NCBI RefSeq assembly: GCF_001612635.1 | Contig: NZ_BDAV01000006.1 | Span: 434,001 to 498,000, forward strand | Length of the DNA stretch: 64,000 bases | Source of the DNA: Nocardia africana NBRC 100379 | GTDB taxonomy: Bacteria; Actinomycetota; Actinomycetes; Mycobacteriales; Mycobacteriaceae | Direction: 5' to 3' | Part shown: positions 25,014 to 33,820 of the stretch, in pieces | Numbering within the stretch: position 1 is the first letter of the stretch | Layout: each line of letters begins with the position of its first letter | Translations under genes and position numbers: made by a program | The notes under the pieces: generated by a model | Told to the model about the DNA's origin: nothing | Databases searched by the model: none | What the model saw: only the letters and a program-made list of their open reading frames with translations

Positions 25014-25691
25014 CGCCAACCCCCTGTCGTCGTGCCGTACCAGTTGTCCGTTCTGCCGCGCCGTGCGCTGTCACCACCGTCCGCCCGCCCATCCGGGCGG
25101 CGGACCCACCACACCCGATCCGTGCAGTCTAGAGCGTCGTCCGAACGGGCGGAGCAGCGGTCGCATATGCCACAGAGAGCTGTCCAGACTAACGGATTCG
25201 CTTGCGACGAGCAAAAACTCGTGCGGAGCACGCTCGCCCCCTCCGGCGTGACCACCACCGCGGCGCCGGTTCGCGAACCCACCTGGTGCACCTCCCTGCC
25301 CGACCGAATGTGTGGAGCCATGCTAACTGTCAGCGACCGAGCCACGGTCGGCATCCGGGTCCCGCGGGCTCGCCGCACCGGCTGCGCGACCCCGACCGGC
25401 GGATGTCCGGCCGACGGACTCGGCCTGCCCTGTTCGGCTCCCGTTCAGGGGCGGCCGGGCCGCGTGCGACTCGGCGGCACCCGTCTCGAACCGCGTCACC
25501 AGCACCGCCCTGCCGCTAGCCGTCGGTTTGCTCTCCGGCGGCACGGACAGTAGCAACCGAATTCGCACGGGTCACTGCCGGCTGGGCGCCGGCGCATCGC
25601 GGCCACTCCACGGCGGTAGGCACCGAACGATGTTCGGGCGCGTCCCGCGTGCGGCGGCCGGACGGGCGGTGACTCCGGGCGCGAGACGACG
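25014..25691. other. Intergenic region without a supported gene
   Basis: About 680 bases between the DUF190 start and the terminator of the DHA2 exporter gene. Reading frames here show no ribosome sites, no consistent codon bias and no domain I recognise. It probably holds the promoter for the DUF190-pgm-MFS run near 25014-25200. I see no RNA gene or repeat. Confidence 0.5.
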
Positions 25692-25720
25692 GTGCCCCGG
25701 ACTCGTCGAGTCCGGGGCAC
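25692..25720 (-). terminator. Hairpin terminator of the DHA2 exporter gene
   Basis: Perfect 13-base arms (GTGCCCCGGACTC / GAGTCCGGGGCAC) with a 3-base loop, 50 bases downstream of the exporter stop. Confidence 0.8.
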
Positions 25721-25770
25721 CCCTATCCGATTGTCCCGCAGGGCGGTTCACCCTGTGATCGCGGCCGTGC

Positions 25771-27288
25771 TCAGTGCGCCAGCACCGGCTCGCCCTCGGC
25801 CGGAGCCGGTGCGGTGCTGGGCATCAGCACCGCCGCGGCGATCGCGCCGACCACGAAAATCGCTGTCGCCCACCAGAAGCTGGTGGTGTAGCTCTTGATC
25901 AGCGATTCGGCGACCGCGAGCTGAGTGGGCTGGCGGCCCGACAGGTAGTTCGCCGCCGCCGAGGAGGCGATGGTGCTCAGCAACGCGGTGCCGATGGAAC
26001 CGCCGACCTGCTGGCTGGTGTTGACCATCGCCGACGCCACACCGGCATCCTCGTGGTGCACACCGGCGGTCGAACCCTGGAAGGCGGTCGACATGGCGCC
26101 ACCGAGGCCCAGGCCCAGCAGAATCAGCGCCGGGAGGATGTGCGAGGCGTAGCCGGTGTCGAGTCCGATGCGGGTCAGCCACGCCATTCCGGCGGCCGCA
26201 ACCAGGAAGCCCGCGGCGACGGTGATCTTCGGTCCGATCTTGGGCAGCAGCAGCGAGGGCACCGTGGTCGAGGAGGCGATCATCGCCGCGATCATCGGCA
26301 GGAACGCGACGCCGGTCATGATCGGTGAGTACTTCAGCGTCAGCTGCATGTAGTAGGTCAGGAACAGGAAGATCGCGAACATCCCGATACCCATGACGAA
26401 GACCGTCATGTAGGACCCGGCCCGGGTGCGGTCGAGCAGGATCCGCAGCGGCAGCAGCGGATGCTCGACCCGGGTCTGGAGCCACGCGAACACGCCCAGC
26501 AGCACCGCGCCGCCGATCAGGAAGGCCAGGGTGAGCCCGTTGGACCAGCCGTGCGATTCCGCGTGCGAGAAGCCGTAGACGATGCCGAACAGGGCGGCAC
26601 TGACCGTGACCGTGCCCGGGATGTCGAGCTTGGGCCGGTGTTCGGCGGTGTGCTTGGCCAGCAGCAGCACGGCGCCCACCAGCGCGATGGCGGCGAAGAT
26701 CAGGTTGACGTACATCACCCAGCGCCACGACGCCCATTCGGTGAGCGCGCCACCGAGCAGCAGGCCCAGCGCGCCACCGGTACCGGCGACGGCACCGAAT
26801 ATGCCGAAGGCCTTGGCTCGCTCCGACGGTTCGGTGAAGGTCACCGTCAGCAGCGAGAGCGCGGCGGGGGCGAGCAGCGCGCCGAACACACCCTGAGCGA
26901 CGCGAGCCACCACGAGCATCTCGAATCCGTTGGCGGCGCCACCGACCGCGGAGGCGACCGCGAAGCCGACCAATCCGATGATGAAGGTGGTGCGCCTGCC
27001 GAACAGATCGCTCAACCGGCCACCGAGCAGCAGCAGGCTGCCGAAGGCCAGGGCGTAGCCGGTGACCACCCACTGGCGGTCGGCGTTGGAGAAGCCGAGG
27101 TCCAATTGCGCCTCGGGAAGTGCGATATTCACCACGGTCGCGTCCAGCACGACCATCAGCTGGGCGACGCCGAGCACGGCGAGCACCCACCAGCGCATTG
27201 CATGCGAGCCACGGCGGCCCGCGGAGCCGGACGAATGCCTCGACGGCAGGTCCGACCGGCTCTTTTCGAGATCGATCGCGGAAGTCAT
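25771..27288 (-). CDS. MFS transporter, DHA2 (EmrB/QacA) type
   Basis: 505 residues with fourteen predicted spans. Motif C-like VLDATVVNIALP in span 1, motif A GRLSDLFGRR, and the RVAQGVFGALLAP span-4 region typical of DHA2 drug:H+ antiporters. ATG 27288 with AAGGAA upstream. A TetR gene diverges from it, the standard arrangement for an inducible multidrug or metabolite exporter. Substrate unknown. Confidence 0.92.
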   Translation of the reverse strand: MTSAIDLEKSRSDLPSRHSSGSAGRRGSHAMRWWVLAVLGVAQLMVVLDATVVNIALPEAQLDLGFSNADRQWVVTGYALAFGSLLLLGGRLSDLFGRRTTFIIGLVGFAVASAVGGAANGFEMLVVARVAQGVFGALLAPAALSLLTVTFTEPSERAKAFGIFGAVAGTGGALGLLLGGALTEWASWRWVMYVNLIFAAIALVGAVLLLAKHTAEHRPKLDIPGTVTVSAALFGIVYGFSHAESHGWSNGLTLAFLIGGAVLLGVFAWLQTRVEHPLLPLRILLDRTRAGSYMTVFVMGIGMFAIFLFLTYYMQLTLKYSPIMTGVAFLPMIAAMIASSTTVPSLLLPKIGPKITVAAGFLVAAAGMAWLTRIGLDTGYASHILPALILLGLGLGGAMSTAFQGSTAGVHHEDAGVASAMVNTSQQVGGSIGTALLSTIASSAAANYLSGRQPTQLAVAESLIKSYTTSFWWATAIFVVGAIAAAVLMPSTAPAPAEGEPVLAH

Positions 27289-27417
27289 GGGGTTCCTTGT
27301 CCGACGGCGGTTGAGGGGGACGTTGAAGTGGAGGAGTCATCTCCGCTTGTATGGAAAGCTATCACGATAACGGAGAGAGCGCCTCCGGTTAATCCCCGAA
27401 CTTGGTAATATCGCGGT

Positions 27418-28092
27418 GTGAATCACGCCACGGCCGCTCCCGCTCCCCGGCGCCTTCGCGCCGATGCCGCCCGCAACCACGCGCGGATCCTCAGAGCGGC
27501 CAGAGAACTGTTCGCCGATCGCGGTCTGGAAGTGACTCTCGACGACGTGGCCGAGGCGGCCGGCGTCGGCGTGGGCACGGTCTACCGCCGCTTCGCGAAC
27601 AAGCAGGAGCTCATCGGGGAGGTCTTCGACCAGACCGTCACCGATATGGCCGAGGCCACCGAGGCCGCCTACGCCGATCCCGACACCTGGCACGGGTTGA
27701 CCCGGCTGTTCGAGTGGTGCTGCGAACACATGGCCAGCAACCGCGGCTTCGGTGAGGTGATGCTCGAACTGCCCGACGCCATGGAACGCTTCGTCTCGGT
27801 TCGTGAGCGGATCAAGCCGATGGTCACCCGGCTGTTCGACAAGGCCGCCGCCGAGGGCGTCCTGCGACCCGGAATCGCCGCGTCGGACTTCTTCGCGATG
27901 ATCAACATGGTGGAGGCGATCGCAAGCTTCGCCAAGCCGGTGAATCCCGAGGTCTGGCGCCGCTACATGAGCATCGTGCTGGACGGTGTGCGCGGCGACT
28001 GCATCCCGCGGCAACAGCTGACGGTTCCGCCGCTGAACGACGAGGACGTCGATCAAGCGAAGGAAGCCGTATTCGCCTGCCGCAGAAAGTAA
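27418..28092 (+). CDS. TetR-family regulator of the divergent exporter
   Basis: 224 residues, GTG at 27418, with no ribosome site visible (possibly leaderless). HTH at about 25-70 (GVGTVYRRFANKQELI), with the C-terminal domain ending in a basic CRRK. It diverges from the DHA2 exporter across 129 bases; an imperfect inverted repeat (TAACGGAG ... CTCCGGTTA, 27368-27391) is a possible operator. Expected to repress the exporter until an inducing compound binds. Confidence 0.85.
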   Translation: MNHATAAPAPRRLRADAARNHARILRAARELFADRGLEVTLDDVAEAAGVGVGTVYRRFANKQELIGEVFDQTVTDMAEATEAAYADPDTWHGLTRLFEWCCEHMASNRGFGEVMLELPDAMERFVSVRERIKPMVTRLFDKAAAEGVLRPGIAASDFFAMINMVEAIASFAKPVNPEVWRRYMSIVLDGVRGDCIPRQQLTVPPLNDEDVDQAKEAVFACRRK

Positions 28093-28242
28093 TTCCCTGT
28101 CCGGCACCGTGCACCCGCCAACGTTACCGAGCGATCACCCCGCACCGTAAGTACCGCGCCCCGATCACGGACGTGTGATCGGACACGTTCGCGCGCGAAC
28201 GAGGGCTGGCGCACAGTTCGGCCATGTTCTAAAGTTGGACGC

Positions 28243-29541
28243 ATGACCAATTCGTGGGTGAACTGGGCCGGCGATCAACGGTGCGCGCCGGCCGCCTACG
28301 CCGCTCCGCGTACACGCGACGACGTCGCCGAACTGCTCGCCCGGGCCGAAGCCGCGGGCCATACCGTGCGCGTGGCCGGAGCCGGGCATTCGTTCACCGA
28401 CACCGTGCTCACCGACGGCACCCTGTTGCAGCTCTCGGGGCTGAACCGGATTCTGCAGGTCGACCGCGCCACGGGCCTGGCCCGGGTGGAAGCCGGCGCG
28501 ACCCTGAACGCGCTGAGCACGGCCCTGCACCCGCTCGGACTGGCCTTCCCCAACCTCGGCGACATCGATGTCCAATCGATCGCCGGGGCGACCGCGACCG
28601 CGACCCACGGCACCGGCGCGGCACTGCAGAACATCTCCGCCGCACTCCACTCGGTGGAGCTGATGCTCGCCGACGGCAGTGTGGTCGAACTCGACGAGCG
28701 CAGCGACCCCGACGGCTGGCGCGCGGCACGGGTGAATCTCGGCGCCCTCGGCGTGGTGACCGCGGTGACGCTGCAGCTGGTGCCGTCGTTCGTCCTCGAA
28801 GGCATCGAGCGGCCCGTTCCGGTCGAGGAGGTGCTGACCGACCTCGACGAATTCGTCGACGGCAACGAACATTTCGAGTTCTACATGTTCGCGCACAGCT
28901 CGCTGGCGATGACCAAGCGCAACAACCGCGTCCACCTGGCCGAACAGCCGCGCGCCAAGGCCGTCGACTGGTTCGCCGACATCCTGATGTCCAATCACAC
29001 GTTCGACGCGCTGTGCCGCCTCGCGCGCCGGCAGCCGAATCTGATCCCGTGGATCCACCGGGGCGCCGCCTACGCCGGCAGTTACCGCCGCCAGATCGAC
29101 CGCTCCTACCGAGTCTTCGCCTCCCCCAGGCTGTTTCGCTTCACCGAGATGGAATACGCCATCCCGCGCGAATATGCCGTCGATGCCATCCGCGAGATCA
29201 AAGCCGTTGGGCAGCAGTTCGATTCGCCGATGCCGACCGAGGTGCGGTTCGTGGCGCCCGACGACGCGTTCCTGTCCCCCGCCGGCGGCCGCGACACCTG
29301 CTACATCGCCGTCCACCAGTACCGGGGTATGGACTACGAACCGTATTTCCGTGCCTGCGAAGCGATTTTCGATCGCTACCACGGCCGCCCACACTGGGGT
29401 AAGCGGCACTTCCAGACCGCGGAAACACTGCGCGGGCGCTATCCGGACTGGGATCGGTTCCAGGACGTGCGCCGCCGGCTGGACCCGAAGGGGCGCTTCG
29501 CGAACGCCTACGTCGAGCGGGTTCTCGGGCCCCTCGACTGA
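28243..29541 (+). CDS. FAD-linked aldonolactone oxidase/dehydrogenase
   Basis: 432 residues of the VAO family D-arabinono-1,4-lactone oxidase group. FAD-binding AGAGHSF at 45-51, GATATATHGTG around 120, C-terminal ALO domain with the signature HWGK (384-387). The M. tuberculosis relative (Rv1771) oxidises L-gulono-1,4-lactone to ascorbate using cytochrome c rather than O2. ATG 28243; stand-alone gene ending seven bases before the convergent amaP gene. Confidence 0.9.
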   Translation: MTNSWVNWAGDQRCAPAAYAAPRTRDDVAELLARAEAAGHTVRVAGAGHSFTDTVLTDGTLLQLSGLNRILQVDRATGLARVEAGATLNALSTALHPLGLAFPNLGDIDVQSIAGATATATHGTGAALQNISAALHSVELMLADGSVVELDERSDPDGWRAARVNLGALGVVTAVTLQLVPSFVLEGIERPVPVEEVLTDLDEFVDGNEHFEFYMFAHSSLAMTKRNNRVHLAEQPRAKAVDWFADILMSNHTFDALCRLARRQPNLIPWIHRGAAYAGSYRRQIDRSYRVFASPRLFRFTEMEYAIPREYAVDAIREIKAVGQQFDSPMPTEVRFVAPDDAFLSPAGGRDTCYIAVHQYRGMDYEPYFRACEAIFDRYHGRPHWGKRHFQTAETLRGRYPDWDRFQDVRRRLDPKGRFANAYVERVLGPLD

Positions 29542-29548
29542 ACGGCCG

Positions 29549-30130
29549 CTATTTCGCCCGCGCGGTGCGGCCGTGATCGGCGAGCCGCAATTCCAGCGAC
29601 ACCGGCACCGCGTCCACCTCCAGCGCCTGCCGCAGCCGGCTCACCGCCTCGGAGAGGATGCGCCGGCGCAGCGCGGTCAGATCCGCATCGGGCTCGGCCG
29701 TGACCACCAGGTGCAGATGCGGCGCGCGGCCCGGGCCCGACAGCCTGGCCTGCGCCGACCGCACCTCCGGATAGGACTCGATATCGGTCGCCACCGGGGC
29801 GGCCGCGACATTCGAATCCATCAGCGTCTCACCGGTATTGCCGACCGTGCCGATATGCCAGCGCATCCGCGACGGCAGCCGCGCGAACTGCGCCGCCAGC
29901 CACCGCAACGCCGCCAGGCCCACGACGACCGCGCCCGCCACCACCGCCACGAACACCCACTGCGACGGTTCGGCGGTGCCGGGCACCAGCGGCGCATCCC
30001 GGTCTACCCAGTGCAGCACGCCCGCGTACGCGAGGATGGCATAGACACCGGCGAGGATCAGCGCCAGCCCGATGAGCGCGAGCAACGCCCGATTGAGCCG
30101 CGCGGGGCGATTGGCCGAAGCTGAACTCAC
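29549..30130 (-). CDS. amaP: Alkaline shock membrane anchor protein (AmaP-like)
   Basis: 193 residues with two membrane spans (about 14-33 and 52-72), then a cytoplasmic domain with an Asp23-anchor pattern. GTG start at 30130 overlaps the upstream stop (GTGA). In Gram-positive bacteria AmaP tethers Asp23 to the membrane. It is the last gene of an operon carrying several Asp23/Gls24 proteins, which fits. Named from layout and context. Confidence 0.78.
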   Translation of the reverse strand: MSSASANRPARLNRALLALIGLALILAGVYAILAYAGVLHWVDRDAPLVPGTAEPSQWVFVAVVAGAVVVGLAALRWLAAQFARLPSRMRWHIGTVGNTGETLMDSNVAAAPVATDIESYPEVRSAQARLSGPGRAPHLHLVVTAEPDADLTALRRRILSEAVSRLRQALEVDAVPVSLELRLADHGRTARAK

Positions 30131-30699
30131 GACACCTCCTTGCGAACATGCACTCGCTTGTCCACCCGCCCCGGCTGCTGCGCCGCGCGCAGGCGGGTGC
30201 TGACCGGCGGGGCGGATTTCGGGCCTATGCGGGCGAGCCGGTCGCCGACGGCCGCGTTGACCGTCTGCTCCAGCTCGGCGTGGTCCGGGTGAGCGGCACG
30301 GCCGCTGACTCGAATGTTCCTGCGCCCGCGGCGAACTCGCGCGGCCTCGAGTCCGGCGACCGAAGCCGCGGTATCGTTCAGCGCGCCGTCGAGGCTGCGC
30401 CGGGTGATGCCCGCGTCCATCCCTTCCTCGTCCTCCAGCGGCTCCACCACGCGGCGCCCGGGCAGTACCGCCGCGAGCATCAGCACCCCGCCGAGCACCA
30501 CGGCCGCGATGCCGATCCCGAGGACCCAATAGCTGTGCCAGGTGGTGTCGTGCAGGTGCACCGCGATGCTGTGGTAGGACACCAATTCCTTCGCGTTGCC
30601 GAGGTGCTGGATCAGCGACACCGCCACGAGGACCGCGATCACCAGCAACGCCACGGCGACCACCACGGCCGGGGTGATGCGCCGGGGCCTGCGGTTCAT
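30127..30699 (-). CDS. DUF6286-like membrane protein of the Asp23 operon
   Basis: 190 residues. Start MNRRPRRITP at ATG 30699, overlapping the previous stop as ATGA. Two membrane spans (about 10-28 and 55-78), then a basic soluble region of about 105 residues. Actinobacterial Asp23 operons usually carry such a protein between Asp23 and AmaP. Probably part of an envelope-stress membrane scaffold; biochemical function unknown. Confidence 0.72.
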   Translation of the reverse strand: MNRRPRRITPAVVVAVALLVIAVLVAVSLIQHLGNAKELVSYHSIAVHLHDTTWHSYWVLGIGIAAVVLGGVLMLAAVLPGRRVVEPLEDEEGMDAGITRRSLDGALNDTAASVAGLEAARVRRGRRNIRVSGRAAHPDHAELEQTVNAAVGDRLARIGPKSAPPVSTRLRAAQQPGRVDKRVHVRKEVS

Positions 30700-31043
30700 C
30701 GCAGCCCCCCGGCGGGTTCGATCGTGTTGACCAGTTCGGAGACCTCGATGTCCACCCGGGGAACCACCAGTCCGGACAGTTCGTGGGTGCGCTGCATCAG
30801 ATGCTCGCGGCACGCCTCGGTGACCACCGCGACGGGCATCGGATAAGTGACCGGCAGTCGTACCCGCAGAACGGCGGTATCGGCCGTGACGCGCGCGGAC
30901 ACCTCCGGGCCGGCGGCGACACCGTCGACCTCACGGGCGGCCCGGGCCGCCAAGCGCCGCACCGTGCGTTCGGACACCGTGGTGCGCCCCCGGAACTCGG
31001 CCGCGGAGAGCAGCGGTGCCGCCGTCTCCGCGGCGGCGCTCAT
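30696..31043 (-). CDS. Asp23/Gls24 family envelope stress protein
   Basis: 115 residues. A conserved alpha/beta Asp23 pattern: VSERTVRRLAARAAREVDGV, a central beta pair, then a C-terminal amphipathic helix and VPRVDIEVSELV strand. ATG 31043, with both ends overlapping neighbours by four bases. Asp23 proteins form membrane-proximal assemblies linked to cell-wall stress. Confidence 0.85.
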   Translation of the reverse strand: MSAAAETAAPLLSAAEFRGRTTVSERTVRRLAARAAREVDGVAAGPEVSARVTADTAVLRVRLPVTYPMPVAVVTEACREHLMQRTHELSGLVVPRVDIEVSELVNTIEPAGGLR

Positions 31044-31228
31044 TTCCGGCCCCGATCCTGCGCCGAGCGGATCAGACCGGACAGGTCGACGTGGCCGTCG
31101 AGCCAGCGGCCGATCACCAGTCCCAGCGCACCGAAGATCAGCACCACCGCGAACGCCCCGAAACCGCCGAACGCCGCGGCGAATCCGAGGGACAGACCGA
31201 AGATCAGGCAGATCGTGGTGGCGTTCAT
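31040..31228 (-). CDS. DUF2273-like two-span small membrane protein
   Basis: 62 residues, nearly all a helical hairpin of two hydrophobic spans with a glycine-rich turn (FGGFGAF), ending in a charged tail. It starts one base after the Asp23 gene stop and overlaps the next gene as ATGA. Small DUF2273-type proteins recur in Asp23 operons and may help anchor the complex. Confidence 0.75.
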   Translation of the reverse strand: MNATTICLIFGLSLGFAAAFGGFGAFAVVLIFGALGLVIGRWLDGHVDLSGLIRSAQDRGRK

Positions 31229-31229
31229 A

Positions 31230-31739
31230 TCACTGCACCCGTTCGCGGGCCGGCGGCTGATCCTCGTCCTCTTCGATGAAGACGTCGTTGACGTTGATAT
31301 TCACCTCGACCACCTCGAGACCGGTCATCTGCTCGATCGCGGTGATGACGTTGCGGCGCACCGCGCGCGCCAGTTCGGCGATGGAGACGCCGTATTCGAC
31401 GACGATCTCCAGGTCCACCGCCGCCTGCGTCTCGCCGACCTCGACCGAAACCCCTTGTCCCACACTGGCCGACGCGCCCGGAATGCGATCGCGGAAGGCG
31501 CCGAACGCACGCGCCGCGCCACCGCCGAGGTTGTGTACCCCGCGGACCTCGCGGGTCGCCAATCCGGCGATCTTCTGGACGACGGCGTCGGCGATGCTGG
31601 TGGTGCCCTGTTCGCTCACCAGCGCGCTGCTGGTCCGGGCGGGAGATTTGGCCGCGGCCGCGCCCTGGCCCGGCCCGGTGTCCTTACCCGCTTCGGACTT
31701 GGCGTTCTCCGCGCCCTTGCCGGCTGTCGTGCTGGTCAT
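31230..31739 (-). CDS. Asp23/Gls24 family protein with disordered N-terminus
   Basis: 169 residues. ATG 31739 has a strong GGAGG ribosome site. The first 45 residues are Lys/Ala/Ser/Gly-rich and probably disordered; the Asp23 domain covers about 45-155 (IADAVVQKIAGLATREVRGV at its start, INVNDVFIEED near the end). A 100-base gap separates it from the upstream half of the cluster, so a second promoter may lie at 31740-31840. Confidence 0.88.
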   Translation of the reverse strand: MTSTTAGKGAENAKSEAGKDTGPGQGAAAAKSPARTSSALVSEQGTTSIADAVVQKIAGLATREVRGVHNLGGGAARAFGAFRDRIPGASASVGQGVSVEVGETQAAVDLEIVVEYGVSIAELARAVRRNVITAIEQMTGLEVVEVNINVNDVFIEEDEDQPPARERVQ

Positions 31740-31839
31740 GATTACCTCCAGTTCAGTTCCCTTGCGGTACAGCGGACAACGAACCTTCACTGCTACGACC
31801 CCGCCGCCGGCGAAATGTCACGGGCGAGAGACCGGTGTT

Positions 31840-32160
31840 CTAGGTAACCGCGGTGTCGAAGACATCCGCGTCCAAATCGGTGACCACGATGCGCAGCCGC
31901 GCACCGGCCCACCGGGTGGCGGCCAGCAGCTCACGCACGGCCGCCGCGAGTTTGTCCAGCAGGGGTGGCAGCGGCAGCGCCGAGGCGGTCACCCGGATCT
32001 CGACGACCTCCGGGCTCACGTCCACCGCCGAGCGCGGACCCAGCCGCGGCACCCATTCGGCGAGGGCGACGCCCGGCGGCACGTCCGGATGCAATCCCGC
32101 CACCGATTCGATGGCGGTGACGATCTCGCCGGCCAGCTCGTCCTCGCTCACGGCCGTCAC
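31840..32160 (-). CDS. Asp23-operon small protein, unknown
   Basis: 106 residues, GTG at 32160 overlapping the upstream Asp23 stop as GTGA. The predicted pattern is helix, then beta strands, helix and a final strand (RLRIVVTDLDADVF), which could be a diverged Asp23 fold, but no clear signature is visible. Translational coupling puts it firmly in the operon. Confidence 0.65.
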   Translation of the reverse strand: MTAVSEDELAGEIVTAIESVAGLHPDVPPGVALAEWVPRLGPRSAVDVSPEVVEIRVTASALPLPPLLDKLAAAVRELLAATRWAGARLRIVVTDLDADVFDTAVT

Positions 32161-32537
32161 GACGCGTCCGGTCGAATGTCGAGAATCGCCACCGACACCG
32201 CGTCGACGACCATCCCCGTTTGTTGGGCGACCATCCGGACCACCTCCTGCTGTACCGCCTGGCCGACCTCGCCGGCCTGGCATCCGCCCGTCACCGACAG
32301 GTCGACCTGCACCTTCAGCCAGCCACCGCTGCGCCGGACGCGCACGCCCGCATCGGGTGCGATGTCCTGGCTGCTCCACCACTGCCGCCCCGTCCGGGCC
32401 AGGTGACCGAGCAAACCGAGGACACCGGGCTCGAGCCGCGCCACCCCTGGAACCGAGGCCGCGGCCCGAGCCGCTACTGCAGCGATTACCGCATCGGAGG
32501 CGATATATTCCGCTTTCTCCGCGAATCCCGCGCTCAC
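32157..32537 (-). CDS. Asp23/Gls24 family protein
   Basis: 126 residues, GTG at 32537 overlapping the anti-sigma stop (GTGA). Asp23 features: early helix AVIAAVAARAAASVPGVARL, central strands VRVRRSGGWLKVQVDLSV, then helix and a terminal strand VDAVSVAILDI. One of at least three Asp23-type proteins in the operon. Confidence 0.82.
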   Translation of the reverse strand: MSAGFAEKAEYIASDAVIAAVAARAAASVPGVARLEPGVLGLLGHLARTGRQWWSSQDIAPDAGVRVRRSGGWLKVQVDLSVTGGCQAGEVGQAVQQEVVRMVAQQTGMVVDAVSVAILDIRPDAS

Positions 32538-33118
32538 GACTCCTCCTGGTAGACATCCACCACGGTGATGTCGAGCCGCTCGAGCGCCAGACCGGCGCGG
32601 GCCGTGGCCGCCGCGCGCACCCGTTCGCGAACCTGCGGAACGACGCGTTCGATGACGGTGTCGCCGTGCCGGACCGCGATCGACAGCGCCACCGCGATCG
32701 CATGGCCGCCGTCGGCGTCGGGCCCGTGGTCGTCGATGCGGCAGCTGCGGGCGCGCACGCCCGCCACGGTGTCGGCGGCATAGCGCAGCACCGTGGCGAT
32801 CGCCTGCTCGCTGACCTCGACCGAGCCCGGATGGGGTGTGGCCAGGCTCACCATCCGGCCGCGCCGGACCTCCGCGCGCACCGCGGACATGATCCGGTCG
32901 AACATCGCGGGCGGCGGTGGGTCCGGCTCGTCGACGAGTTCCCGGGTGGCGGCGCGCAGCGTGAGCAGGCTGTCGCGCGCGGCCGCACAGTGCGGGCATT
33001 CCGATTCGTGGTCGTCGGCCTGCCCCGCCTCCACGGCATCGAGGCGGTCCCACACCTGTTCGACGCTGCGCCCGCAGGGCAGCGAGTAGTCGCTGTCGGT
33101 CATCTCCTTCAGCGCCAC
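32534..33118 (-). CDS. Zinc anti-sigma domain fused to Asp23-like domain
   Basis: 194 residues from GTG 33118, which has GGAGG ten bases upstream and overlaps the sigma gene end. ATG 33103 is disfavoured because AAGGAG directly touches it. The N-terminal part has the HxxxCxxC zinc motif of anti-sigma factors (HESECPHC); the C-terminal half (about 95-190) reads like an Asp23 domain (helix, strands, VVPQVRERVRAAA, then LERLDITVVDVYQ). No membrane span is visible. Expected to bind the co-encoded sigma factor and connect its release to the Asp23 assembly. Confidence 0.75.
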   Translation of the reverse strand: MALKEMTDSDYSLPCGRSVEQVWDRLDAVEAGQADDHESECPHCAAARDSLLTLRAATRELVDEPDPPPPAMFDRIMSAVRAEVRRGRMVSLATPHPGSVEVSEQAIATVLRYAADTVAGVRARSCRIDDHGPDADGGHAIAVALSIAVRHGDTVIERVVPQVRERVRAAATARAGLALERLDITVVDVYQEES

Positions 33119-33675
33119 GGCTTCATCACCTCCGCCAATTGCGCCCGGGCTCGGGCGATCCGCCCCCGAACCGCGGTGGTGTTGGTGCCCACGATCTCGG
33201 CAATCTCCTCGTAGGAGCGGCCGTGCACCTCCCGCAACAGCCAGCAGGCGCGCTGTTCGGGTGTCAGCCGCTGCAACGCCGCGGTGAGCGCGGCCATCTC
33301 GCTGTGCACCTGTGCCGCGTGTTCGGGCTGGGTCGCGCGCTGCGGCGATTCGGTGGAATCGGGATCCACGTCGGCGCGGTCCGGCCGCGACCGGATGACG
33401 TTGAGGCAGCGATTGGTGGTCATCCGGTACAACCACCCCGAGAAGGCGCTGTCGTCCTGCAATTGAGCCAGGCGGCGCCAGGCGGTGAGGAAAACCTCCT
33501 GGATGACGTCCTCAGCCTCCGAGCGATCGGCCAGCATCCGGGCCGCCAACCGGAACATCGCTCCCTGATAGCGCAGCACCAGTTGCTCGTAGGCCCGGAC
33601 ATCGCCGTCTCGTGCCCGCCCGGTCAGGGTGGCGTCGTCCAGCGCTGCCTCGGGTGCCGTTGCCGCTTCGGTCAC
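33109..33675 (-). CDS. ECF-type RNA polymerase sigma factor
   Basis: 188 residues. Sigma region 2 at about 25-95 (DRSEAEDVIQEVFLTAWRR) and region 4 at 130-185 (LTPEQRACWLLREVHGRSYEEIAEIV), joined by an acidic linker. GTG 33675 with a strong AGGAGGT site. It heads the anti-sigma/Asp23/AmaP operon and probably drives its own operon in response to envelope stress. Confidence 0.9.
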   Translation of the reverse strand: MTEAATAPEAALDDATLTGRARDGDVRAYEQLVLRYQGAMFRLAARMLADRSEAEDVIQEVFLTAWRRLAQLQDDSAFSGWLYRMTTNRCLNVIRSRPDRADVDPDSTESPQRATQPEHAAQVHSEMAALTAALQRLTPEQRACWLLREVHGRSYEEIAEIVGTNTTAVRGRIARARAQLAEVMKPWR

Positions 33676-33820
33676 ACAGCACCTCCTCCGCTGCTCGAAT
33701 CGATAGACACCGGCCGGCAGGAATCCTCACGGTGGATTATGCGTGATCGGCGTCTCACGAGTCGCGGACCGCGGATTCCGTGTCCGGATCGACAGCTGAG
33801 CCGACTCGGGCGCGCGGAGG

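Noticed and set aside
25014..25691. Several frames between DUF190 and the DHA2 exporter as genes
   Set aside because: No ribosome site, uneven codon use and no domain.
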